From the IMG/VR virus record IMGVR_UViG_3300044846_004757, positions 1 through 40,357 of that record: 40,357 nucleotides of DNA; one strand, written 5' to 3'. The notes below the pieces were generated by a model. The model was not told the origin of the DNA. It searched no databases and saw nothing but the letters and a program-made list of their open reading frames with translations. This document shows positions 32,715-38,600 of the stretch, one piece after another. Made by a program: the position numbers and the translations under genes. The number at the start of each line of letters is the position of its first letter. Positions within the stretch are counted from its first letter, which is position 1. The DNA is from a virus.

Positions 32715-33077
32715 TTAGTATTCTAAATAAGTATTAACTGCATTCATAAAGTCGTCAAATGAGCGGCAAACCTTTACGCAATAGCCAGCATCTTGTAAAA
32801 GAGCGTGACAGGCTACTTGATTGTCCGATAGTTTGCCTTTAGATGTCTTCATTTCGATGAAAAGGGCATGATAAGCTCCCGATGGCATACAGATTATTAG
32901 GTCAGGTATGCCGAGCATCGCTCCTTCTCGTTTGAGTATGTTCCATCTTCTCGCCCTTTGAACAGGTGTGCCGCCAAGAAATGCTCCGTTTGGAAAAGAA
33001 GCGATAACGTGTTTTGGAAAGCTGTACTTAAACCATTCCACGCACTTCTGTTGAATATCGCTTTCTTCGTGCTTCAT
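32715..33077 (-). CDS. VRR-NUC family nuclease
   Basis: 120 residues, the usual size for stand-alone phage VRR-NUC. Motifs in order: ESDIQQKCVEWF (start), FPNGAFLGG near 30, GAMLGIPDLIICMP with catalytic Asp near 59, FIEMKTSKGKLSDNQ with the E-x-K pair near 74-76, and a final GYCVKVCRSFDDF. The PD-(D/E)xK nuclease fold resolves branched DNA in relatives and may support recombination with the Bet-like protein. ATGA-type overlap with the preceding gene. Confidence 0.9.
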   Translation of the reverse strand: MKHEESDIQQKCVEWFKYSFPKHVIASFPNGAFLGGTPVQRARRWNILKREGAMLGIPDLIICMPSGAYHALFIEMKTSKGKLSDNQVACHALLQDAGYCVKVCRSFDDFMNAVNTYLEY

Positions 33078-33355
33078 TTCTTCTTGAAATACTTGTTAGC
33101 GAGAGTAATTGTCTTTCCTATCTGACTGCCCTTCTTCCAATTTATTTCATTAATCTTTTGCTTAGCTGTCTTAGGCTCTCCGTGACGAGCGAGGAATGAC
33201 TTTACTTGAGCTTTTGTCTTTCCACCCTGTGTTCCCCACTTGCCACGCTGAGTATCTTGACCACCTTGGATGATTCGTTTATCTCCATTTACCGAGCACT
33301 CTGCTTTCCATGCTTTGCCCTTAGCGGTTGCTTTTGTGATTTTACATTTAGCCAT
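33074..33355 (-). CDS. Small basic conserved phage protein
   Basis: 93 residues, very basic (about a quarter Lys/Arg), Gly-rich around GGQDTQRGKWGTQGGKTKAQ. Looks like a nucleic-acid-binding protein. The overlap with the nuclease gene by 4 bases suggests coupled translation. Not recognised further. Confidence 0.65.
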   Translation of the reverse strand: MAKCKITKATAKGKAWKAECSVNGDKRIIQGGQDTQRGKWGTQGGKTKAQVKSFLARHGEPKTAKQKINEINWKKGSQIGKTITLANKYFKKK

Positions 33356-33356
33356 G

Positions 33357-33644
33357 TTAGTCTTTTATAAAGCTCCCACCGACTGTTTTGCCCGTTCTAC
33401 TCTTGATTGTATCATAGGCTGATTCAAGAGCGGCATCGTAGTCGATTCCAAGCTGTTTGGCTAAGATAATCAAAACCACTTGAATGTCGCCTATGGCATC
33501 TATCTGTTCAGATGGCTTGTTCTTGAGAATTGCTGCGCAAAGCTCACCTACTTCCTCCATCAACTTGATGGTTTGTGCTTTTGCGTTCTCAGGCTTGAGT
33601 AATTCTCGCTGTTCAGCCCATTTAAGTATATCTTTTCTATCCAT
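33357..33644 (-). CDS. MazG-like nucleotide pyrophosphohydrolase
   Basis: 95 residues. Carries KLMEEVGELCAAILKN (EExxE) and EQIDAIGDIQVVLIILAKQL (ExxD..D) typical of the all-alpha NTP pyrophosphohydrolase fold, then a short C-terminal end SRTGKTVGGSFIKD. Phage versions are thought to hydrolyse NTP/dNTPs or signalling nucleotides and so shift host metabolism during infection. Single-domain length is normal. Confidence 0.88.
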   Translation of the reverse strand: MDRKDILKWAEQRELLKPENAKAQTIKLMEEVGELCAAILKNKPSEQIDAIGDIQVVLIILAKQLGIDYDAALESAYDTIKSRTGKTVGGSFIKD

Positions 33645-33991
33645 TATTCTGCAAATTGATTTATTGGCACTTCAAGTATGTGTGATATTTTATTTAGCGT
33701 TTCAATGCTAAACTTTTTGCGTTTTACATTCTCAATCTTTGAGTATTCACCCTGGGTGACACCCATTTGTTCTGCCACCCAAGCTTGCGTGTAATTGCGG
33801 CCAATCCTTATCTCTTTTATTTGGCTTGCTATCTCACTCGGGTCTTTTAGCTTGAGACTTTTCTTTACCTCACGCAAGACAACATCAATAGCTTTGTAGA
33901 GTGTTTGTGGTTCGTAATAATAGTCATCATACTCGCCACTTCGCCAAAGTTGATTCTTCTCAAGTATTTCTATCGCCTTCTCTAACTTCAT
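33644..33991 (-). CDS. XRE-family HTH transcriptional regulator
   Basis: 115 residues. An N-terminal extension (about 1-50) precedes a Cro/CI-type helix-turn-helix from about 57: IKEIRIGRNYTQAWVAEQMG, VTQGEYSKIENVKRKKFSIE, then LNKISHILEVPINQF. Probably a phage regulator; there is no peptidase domain as in CI/LexA repressors. It overlaps the MazG gene by one base. Without an integrase, a lysogeny repressor is not the default reading. Confidence 0.85.
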   Translation of the reverse strand: MKLEKAIEILEKNQLWRSGEYDDYYYEPQTLYKAIDVVLREVKKSLKLKDPSEIASQIKEIRIGRNYTQAWVAEQMGVTQGEYSKIENVKRKKFSIETLNKISHILEVPINQFAE

Positions 33992-34005
33992 ATCTATCTT
34001 TTTAG

Positions 34006-34100
34006 TAGTCAGGACAGGACTCGAACCTGCACGCGCACCGAGTATGCGTCGTATGAGTGCGCTTACTACGCTTAGCGTCTACCAATTTCGCCACCTGACT
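34006..34100 (-). tRNA. Class II tRNA-like gene (Leu-like body), abnormal anticodon/variable region
   Basis: 95 bases leftward. Acceptor AGTCAGG/CCTGACT pairs fully. D arm TGGCGAAATTGGTAGACGC is typical of bacterial tRNA-Leu. T arm GCAGG-TTCGAGT-CCTGT is good and the discriminator is A; CCA is not encoded. Between D and T arms are 44 bases rather than about 30-35. The variable arm can form ACG(A)CGCA-TACTCGG-TGCGCGT, but no good 5-bp anticodon stem with U33 is found. Possible readings include UAA (G33), GUA (A33) and AAG, so identity is undecided. Confidence 0.75.
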
Positions 34101-34104
34101 ATGA

Positions 34105-34329
34105 TTATTCTTTTCTTTTATAAGTGTTCATGTAATACTTTTCGGCACCATCAATAGCGTTTGCCGCACATTCTACCGTTTGGTCATTCAAACATCTTTT
34201 GTGAATGTAAGCTGCTTCAATCTGTTCGCGCTCCATTGATTTGGCTTGATTGATTTCATCAGCCCATTCCCTTGTATTGTTTTCAAATATGCTTTGAACC
34301 AACCATTCAACCGCTGTCATTTTACTCAT
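34105..34329 (-). CDS. YYN-family small protein, paralogue 2
   Basis: 74 residues: TAVEWLVQSIFEN, then MEREQIEAAY and EKYYMNTYKRKE. Most like its neighbour paralogue 3, with which it shares EREQIE.AY, indicating a recent tandem duplication. ATG overlaps the TGA of that gene. MTAVEW at 34320 is an alternative start. Function unknown. Confidence 0.7.
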   Translation of the reverse strand: MSKMTAVEWLVQSIFENNTREWADEINQAKSMEREQIEAAYIHKRCLNDQTVECAANAIDGAEKYYMNTYKRKE

Positions 34330-34529
34330 TGCTCACCTCCTTTGTATGTTTCGTCGTAGTATTTTTCTGGGTCTGCCATACCCACTGCCAAAGCAAACAT
34401 TGCCTGTGTATATGCTTGTTCAATTTGCTCACGCTCCATCTGTAAAGCCTTTTCAAAATCTCTTTTATACAAATAAGGCTGATTTTCAAGTAGCTTTTGA
34501 AGCCACATGACTGCTGTTTCTTCTTTCAT
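34326..34529 (-). CDS. YYN-family small protein, paralogue 3
   Basis: 67 residues: ETAVMWLQKLLEN, QMEREQIEQAYTQ and PEKYYDETYKGGEQ. Start codon overlaps the stop of the 52-aa gene upstream. Helical, acidic; function unknown. Confidence 0.7.
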   Translation of the reverse strand: MKEETAVMWLQKLLENQPYLYKRDFEKALQMEREQIEQAYTQAMFALAVGMADPEKYYDETYKGGEQ

Positions 34530-34684
34530 AGATAGATTGGATTTTTGGTTTCTTTGTAAAGCTGGATGTTGATTGTCTTTAAACGCTTTTGTATTCTTTG
34601 CTTTACGAATTGGCTTTTAGACTCTGACGATTCATATAGCAGCAAGAGACGCTTTTCGCGAAGTTCATCAATTTTATTTTGCAT
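34526..34684 (-). CDS. Very small helical protein, 52 aa
   Basis: ATG 34684 to TGA 34528-34526. MQNKIDELREKRLLLLYESS then a basic helix (KQRIQKRLKTINIQLYKETK). It fills the gap between the HAD gene and paralogue 3 with a 4-base start/stop overlap. Likely coiled coil; function unknown. Confidence 0.6.
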   Translation of the reverse strand: MQNKIDELREKRLLLLYESSESKSQFVKQRIQKRLKTINIQLYKETKNPIYL

Positions 34685-34700
34685 GTGTTTGTGTTTTAAG

Positions 34701-35009
34701 TTATCTAAACATCACACCAATCGCCTTGGTGTTTCTCTCAATCTTATCGAGTTGCTCTTTGTTGTTGTCATAATGGACAGCAATTCTATATTTCTGAATA
34801 AACTTCCACTTGTCTTTTCCATTAGTAAAAACAACATGTGATTTACTGATTCCAAGTCTTTCAGCAATCTTGTAAGCTGAATCATCATCAGACTGAGTTC
34901 TCGCAGTCACAATCCAAACATCATCGCCTGATATAACTCTTTTCTGAGCAAGTCTGCGCCCTTTACCCTCGGTTAGAACGCCATCAACATCAAATGATAC
35001 TCGTTTCAT
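34701..35009 (-). CDS. HAD-superfamily hydrolase
   Basis: 102 residues. Motif I is FDVDGVLTEG near residue 6-15 (nucleophile Asp7, DxDGV). VWIVTARTQ near 31 is motif II (Thr). KDKWKFIQKY near 66 gives the motif III Lys, and AVHYDNNKEQLD near 77 the motif IV acidic site. This is a minimal HAD without a cap domain, similar to phage proteins annotated as phosphatases. Substrate unknown. A promoter lies just upstream. Confidence 0.82.
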   Translation of the reverse strand: MKRVSFDVDGVLTEGKGRRLAQKRVISGDDVWIVTARTQSDDDSAYKIAERLGISKSHVVFTNGKDKWKFIQKYRIAVHYDNNKEQLDKIERNTKAIGVMFR

Positions 35010-35013
35010 GGTG

Positions 35014-35044
35014 CAATACTATTTCTTTTTGGAATAAAAGTCAA
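35014..35044 (-). promoter_or_regulatory. Promoter candidate for the HAD gene
   Basis: Leftward TTGACT (35044-35039), 17 bases, TAGTAT (35021-35016) looks like a sigma70 promoter. The same segment read as Bacteroidota type gives TTG-N20-TAGTATTG. It lies in one of the few gaps of the leftward arm, 5 bases before the ATG, so the leader would be very short. Confidence 0.4.
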
Positions 35045-35064
35045 GAAAAAAGTAGATTATTTTA

Positions 35065-35277
35065 CTACTGATTATCAAACGTGGTGTCGTAATACTCAAA
35101 GCCATCCATGCTAACTCCTTGTGAGATATTGGTCATAGCTGCTTCATAAGCACTTGCTATAATCTGTCGCTCAAGGTCAAGCATGTCATAAAATGCTTTC
35201 TCTGCTACTTGTACTGTTGTTGCGCCATTAAGTCTATCAATTAACTCTCTGACTGCTGTTCTTGTTGGTGTTTTCAT
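35065..35277 (-). CDS. YYN-family small protein, paralogue 4
   Basis: 70 residues: MKTPTRTAVRELIDRLN, LERQIIASAYEAA and FEYYDTTFDNQ. Start overlaps the TGA of the upstream paralogue. Function unknown. Confidence 0.7.
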   Translation of the reverse strand: MKTPTRTAVRELIDRLNGATTVQVAEKAFYDMLDLERQIIASAYEAAMTNISQGVSMDGFEYYDTTFDNQ

Positions 35278-35525
35278 ATATTGTTGTTGTTTTTTACGTA
35301 TTTTTTGTTGTAGTAAATCGCTCCTGCATCAAGTGGCATTATCGCGTTAAACATTCCGTGCTTTTGTCCTTCATTGAAAGCTGTTATAATGGTTTGCTTT
35401 TCATCTCGCTGAAGGTCGATAGCAAGGTCAATTAAGGAATCAAGAAATTCTTTTTCTTTTGCGCTTTTTGACATGTCCTGAGTCAAGGCTAAGTTGCATA
35501 TCAATTCTTGCATTGGAGTTTTCAT
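35274..35525 (-). CDS. YYN-family small protein, paralogue 5
   Basis: 83 residues: MKTPMQELICNLAL, DEKQTIITAFNEGQKHGMFN and AIYYNKKYVKNNNNI. Its first 86 bases overlap the tail end of paralogue 6 in another frame. Closest to paralogue 7 in the GQKHG/GKRDG segment. Confidence 0.68.
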   Translation of the reverse strand: MKTPMQELICNLALTQDMSKSAKEKEFLDSLIDLAIDLQRDEKQTIITAFNEGQKHGMFNAIMPLDAGAIYYNKKYVKNNNNI

Positions 35526-35730
35526 TTGGGTCGGAGTAAAATCTGTTAAAGTAATCCACAGCTTCTATTTTTAAATCTTTCTGAGCGGTAATAATCCCTG
35601 CCTCATAAGCCCCAGCCACGCATTCTTTTTCAAGATTAAGCAGCTCCTTTATTTTTTGTACAATTTGACAATCTAAGCAATGTAATTTGTCGCCTGTTAG
35701 CTCTAAAAATGTTTGGATTGGCGTTTTCAT
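35440..35730 (-). CDS. YYN-family small protein, paralogue 6, with extra C-terminus
   Basis: 96 residues. MKTPIQTFLELTGD, LEKECVAGAYEAGI and VDYFNRFYSDP complete the family core by about residue 69. A further 27 residues, ending in a basic KKRKRKRIS, are read across the start of paralogue 5. The extension is probably the result of stop loss, giving an unusually long overlap. Confidence 0.65.
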   Translation of the reverse strand: MKTPIQTFLELTGDKLHCLDCQIVQKIKELLNLEKECVAGAYEAGIITAQKDLKIEAVDYFNRFYSDPNENSNARIDMQLSLDSGHVKKRKRKRIS

Positions 35731-35942
35731 TGGTTATATCTTGAATTAAAAAAACTTTCGGGTTTCTGATGCACATTCAATAATCCATCTCTTTTACCGT
35801 GTAAAAAAGCTTCCTCAATCTGCTTTCTCTCCTCAACAAGAAGCTCTTCAATTACGTTTTTAATATTGCGTAACTGAAAAAGACAACCTTGTTCTTTATT
35901 CTCCCTTATATCATCAATCAGCAATTGAAGTGGTGTTTTCAT
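35727..35942 (-). CDS. YYN-family small protein, paralogue 7
   Basis: 71 residues: MKTPLQLLIDDIREN, EERKQIEEAFLHGKRDGLLN and ESFFNSRYNQ, where the YYN motif has become FFN. Overlaps genes on both sides. Function unknown. Confidence 0.7.
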   Translation of the reverse strand: MKTPLQLLIDDIRENKEQGCLFQLRNIKNVIEELLVEERKQIEEAFLHGKRDGLLNVHQKPESFFNSRYNQ

Positions 35943-36201
35943 CCTTTTTCAATTTAGATGAATCAAATTTATACAATTTTTCATCTTTTCTAATAAGTTT
36001 TCTCAGTCTAATATCAGTAATTTTTAATCTGAGCTTATCAAAAATATACAAGGCAGCCCCAGTTGTTCCTGTTATATTCATTAGGTACAATCCAAAGTAC
36101 AATACTGCTGTAAGTATAGCAAATGCTACAACCGTAACTAAGACAAGTGGAAATGTCCAAGTAAGAGCAATCTTTTCTTTTAAAGTTGTTGTTTTTTTCA
36201 T
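35914..36201 (-). CDS. Small inner-membrane protein
   Basis: 95 residues. Residues about 13-42 form one or two membrane spans (FPLVLVTVVAFAILTAVLYF). The rest is basic and cytosolic (RLRKLIRKDEKLYKF). It overlaps paralogue 7 by 29 bases. Possible superinfection-exclusion role, unproven. Confidence 0.65.
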   Translation of the reverse strand: MKKTTTLKEKIALTWTFPLVLVTVVAFAILTAVLYFGLYLMNITGTTGAALYIFDKLRLKITDIRLRKLIRKDEKLYKFDSSKLKKDENTTSIAD

Positions 36202-36214
36202 AATTCTAAGTTAG

Positions 36215-36281
36215 AAGCACATGCAGGATTCGAACTTGCATCAGCGATTAACACCGTTTTTCCATTTAAACTAATGTGCTT
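36215..36281 (-). tRNA. Short tRNA-like gene with reduced anticodon arm
   Basis: About 66-67 bases leftward. Acceptor AGCACAT pairs fully with ATGTGCT (plus one more A-T), U8 A9 are present, the D arm GTTT-AAATGGAA-AAAC is good, and the T arm GCAAG-TTCGAAT-CCTGC has one mismatch. Only 16 bases lie between D and T arms, against about 23 in a normal class I tRNA. A 4-bp stem with loop GTTAATC would present UAA (Leu), but there is then no proper variable loop. Function as a decoding tRNA is doubtful. Confidence 0.65.
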
Positions 36282-36301
36282 GCCATTAAAAAGAAGCGAG
36301 T

Positions 36302-36691
36302 TTAATTTTGGTAAACGTATGTTACTACGCTCTGTGCATCAATTACAACACCATCTTTCTTTAGCTGATAGTCAGTAAGTTGGTCATCATAAATGTTTCC
36401 GTTTACTGGGTCATAAAACGTAATTCCCGAAGAAGCCCTTACCTTAAATGGTTTTGTAAAGTCAACATTCTCAACTTGTCTGTCCATTTGATTCATGTTC
36501 GTGAATGTTTCTCCATAAATATCAGTATATGTAAACTCACAGTAATTCAAAACTGATAGTGGACTAAAACCCGACACGAGCTTGATGGTGCAAGGAACTG
36601 GCTCTGATGCCGTATTGCTATCTTCTTTAAGCTCTTCTTTTTTGCATCCAAAAAGACTTAAAGTCAAAATAATAAAGGTGATTTTTTTCAT
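36302..36691 (-). CDS. Phage lipoprotein
   Basis: 129 residues. MKKITFIILTLSLFGCKKEE is a lipoprotein signal peptide with lipobox LFGC (Cys16). The mature part is acidic and beta-rich (FKVRASSGITFYDPVNGNIY). The AACAACAACAATG leader is shared with other genes of this arm. Encoded next to SSB among early genes, it may block superinfecting phages at the surface, but no direct evidence exists. Confidence 0.75.
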   Translation of the reverse strand: MKKITFIILTLSLFGCKKEELKEDSNTASEPVPCTIKLVSGFSPLSVLNYCEFTYTDIYGETFTNMNQMDRQVENVDFTKPFKVRASSGITFYDPVNGNIYDDQLTDYQLKKDGVVIDAQSVVTYVYQN

Positions 36692-36709
36692 TGTTGTTGT
36701 TGTTTTTGA

Positions 36710-37075
36710 TTAGAAAGGAAGGTCTGCTGGTGTATCGAGAAGGTCATTCTTTGCTGATGCCTTTTCTCCTCCCGCTGATGAGATAATCTCAATATTGTCG
36801 CTGATGATGGATACAAAGAGTTTTTTCTGATTCTCTTTGTCTGTGTACTCATCCATTTGGATTTTACCTTCAACTAAGACTTTTGTGCCTTTCTTGATGT
36901 AGTCACGTACAAATGTGGCTGACTTACCAAATACGGTTACTGTAAACCATTGTGGTGGTGCATCCTTTTTGAATTTGTCGTTTACTGCGATTCGAAAATT
37001 GCAGATGTCAGTCTTTTCAGTTGACTTAAATTGTGGGTCTGCCCCAACGTTTCCTGATAAAATTGCTTTGTTCAT
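36710..37075 (-). CDS. ssb: Single-stranded DNA-binding protein
   Basis: 121 residues. OB fold over residues 1-100: MNKAILSGNVGADPQFKSTE, NFRIAVNDKF, QWFTVTVFGKSATFVRDYIK, KGTKVLVEGKIQMDEYTD and LFVSIISDNIEIIS. The C-terminus ends LLDTPADLPF, the acidic tip used to recruit partner proteins. It coats single strands during phage replication and recombination, working with the Bet-like annealing protein. Confidence 0.95.
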   Translation of the reverse strand: MNKAILSGNVGADPQFKSTEKTDICNFRIAVNDKFKKDAPPQWFTVTVFGKSATFVRDYIKKGTKVLVEGKIQMDEYTDKENQKKLFVSIISDNIEIISSAGGEKASAKNDLLDTPADLPF

Positions 37076-37076
37076 G

Positions 37077-37181
37077 TTATTTACTTTTATTTACTTGTTT
37101 GATTACGTCTCTTACAGCATCAATGATTAAGATTATAAGCACGATGCCAACTAATAGCAGTGTATATTGATATTTTTCCAT
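37077..37181 (-). CDS. Tiny single-span membrane protein, 34 aa
   Basis: ATG 37181 to TAA 37079-37077. MEKYQYTLLLVGIVLIILII then a basic tail ending QVNKSK. The ATG overlaps the TAA of the upstream lipoprotein gene (TAATG), so translation is probably coupled. A short membrane peptide beside a lipoprotein suggests a paired envelope function. Confidence 0.6.
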   Translation of the reverse strand: MEKYQYTLLLVGIVLIILIIDAVRDVIKQVNKSK

Positions 37182-37450
37182 TACCAAGGTGATTGTTCGT
37201 TAATACAGATTCTTTCTCCCACTGAATATGCGCTCCAAACGAGCTGGTCAACGCAGAATGTCTTTGAAGCTCCTGAGCAGTCGTTCTCAACTATAAACCA
37301 ATAGCATTGGTTAGCTGAATCAATCCCATCTTCACAAATGATTCCGCAGTTGCAACCTTGGTCTTCACCATATCCTTGTGGCTCATCTTTGTCGCAAGCA
37401 TAGACAAAAAAAGCTGTCCACATTGCAATGATTAATAAAACTTTTTTCAT
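37181..37450 (-). CDS. Small Cys-rich lipoprotein
   Basis: 89 residues. MKKVLLIIAMWTAFFVYAC is a lipoprotein signal peptide with Cys19. The mature part has nine further Cys-containing positions around CNCGIICEDG, NQCYWF, NDCSG and TFCVDQ, suggesting a disulphide-bonded periplasmic or surface domain. AACAACAACAACAATG leader. Envelope defence against other phages is plausible only by analogy. Confidence 0.72.
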   Translation of the reverse strand: MKKVLLIIAMWTAFFVYACDKDEPQGYGEDQGCNCGIICEDGIDSANQCYWFIVENDCSGASKTFCVDQLVWSAYSVGERICINEQSPW

Positions 37451-37474
37451 TGTTGTTGTTGTTGTTTTTTGTAG

Positions 37475-37738
37475 TTACTTAATTCCAGGTCGCACAATCT
37501 TGAGAGGCTTAGCATTTGGATTGATGATAGTGCTTTCACTTACAATCAGCTGGTGATGTTCGCACCATTGCTTGAATGTTTTGCCACTTTCATGCTTGGC
37601 TTTTTGGATTCCGCGACCCTTTTCATCTTTTTTCTGCTCACCATTCTCATCAAGCTCAGGTTCAAATGTGCATTCATTGAAGTACATGTTCTTCAAAATG
37701 AACATAACTGCTGCTGGATAATTTACTAATTCATTCAT
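37475..37738 (-). CDS. Hypothetical protein downstream of replication genes
   Basis: 87 residues from ATG 37738 (8-base overlap with the upstream gene); a start at 37762 would overlap by 32 bases. Hydrophobic helix at the start (YPAAVMFILKNMYF), then a charged linker (DENGEQKKDEKGRGIQKAKH) and a beta-like end. Probably a replication accessory protein by position; not recognised. Confidence 0.6.
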   Translation of the reverse strand: MNELVNYPAAVMFILKNMYFNECTFEPELDENGEQKKDEKGRGIQKAKHESGKTFKQWCEHHQLIVSESTIINPNAKPLKIVRPGIK

Positions 37739-38600
37739 ACTGTTCTTGTTTAAATTGTTCAATAATTTGGCGTAAATCTCGTTTATTTTTAATTAAGTCA
37801 TCGTAAAAACTTTTTACACACATCTCGTAGCACATCTTCTTAATCTCACCTTCAAAGACATTTTCATACCCCTCTTTCAGCACCTTTTCAGCAAGAACTC
37901 TCATTGACTTTGCGTCATCTTTGCTGGTTGGCTTTTTGACCTGATTGCGCTGCTGATGTAACTTTTTAGCTGTTTCATACACACTTTTCTTGTCATCAAG
38001 GCTCATCTGAATCAGTTTCAGATTGTCTTCAAGAGTAGAAAATACTGCGCTAAATCCGCTAAGAGTTCCCTGCAATACACCGCTGTCCCGATACAATTCA
38101 AACTTTTTTACGATATAAGTTTCTACAAATTCATAGAAAATTAAGCTCTTTTCCTGCTCGGTCATTTCAGATTCTATTGGTGCTTGCTCCAGCTGTGACT
38201 TGTATTCTCTCATTGCATTTGCTTTGTAAGTATTGTAACCATCCATGATTCTGCCGACATAAGCAGCACTAAAATTTTGGAAGTGTTCTACATCACAATT
38301 TAGCTTTTTTGACGCTGCAAGTTTAAATGCAATTCTGAACTCTTCAGGACTAAAATATCCAAGTTCACTCTTGACGAAATCAAACAATACCATTTTTTGC
38401 GATTCTGAGGGCATATTTTCCGCTTTAATTCCAATTAAGGTCATAACATACCTTAGTGCCTGTTTGAGTGGCTCTAAATCGCTTAAATCGCAAATTCGGT
38501 TTTGATGGGCTGCAATTACGATTTCTCGTCCGTTAAAAGTTCCGAAGCGCATCTTCGTAATTTGCTCCTCGATTGTTGTGTTTGTTGGAAGGTGATTCAT
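37731..38600 (-). CDS. Putative replication protein / helicase loader
   Basis: 289 residues, helical. The segment about 95-135 (FRIAFKLAASKKLNCDVEHF; NFSAAYVGRIMDGYNTYKAN) resembles a helix-rich module found in Bacteroidota phage replication proteins. It follows the initiator gene and overlaps it by 68 bases, as lambda P follows O. No Walker A is present, so it is not a DnaC-type ATPase. Helicase loading is inferred from position. Confidence 0.55.
   Translation of the reverse strand: MNHLPTNTTIEEQITKMRFGTFNGREIVIAAHQNRICDLSDLEPLKQALRYVMTLIGIKAENMPSESQKMVLFDFVKSELGYFSPEEFRIAFKLAASKKLNCDVEHFQNFSAAYVGRIMDGYNTYKANAMREYKSQLEQAPIESEMTEQEKSLIFYEFVETYIVKKFELYRDSGVLQGTLSGFSAVFSTLEDNLKLIQMSLDDKKSVYETAKKLHQQRNQVKKPTSKDDAKSMRVLAEKVLKEGYENVFEGEIKKMCYEMCVKSFYDDLIKNKRDLRQIIEQFKQEQYE

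Noticed and set aside
33644-33991. XRE protein as a lysogeny repressor
   Set aside because: No integrase, excisionase or divergent immunity region is present; a regulator is supported but temperate life is not, unless the parS cluster supports plasmid-like maintenance.
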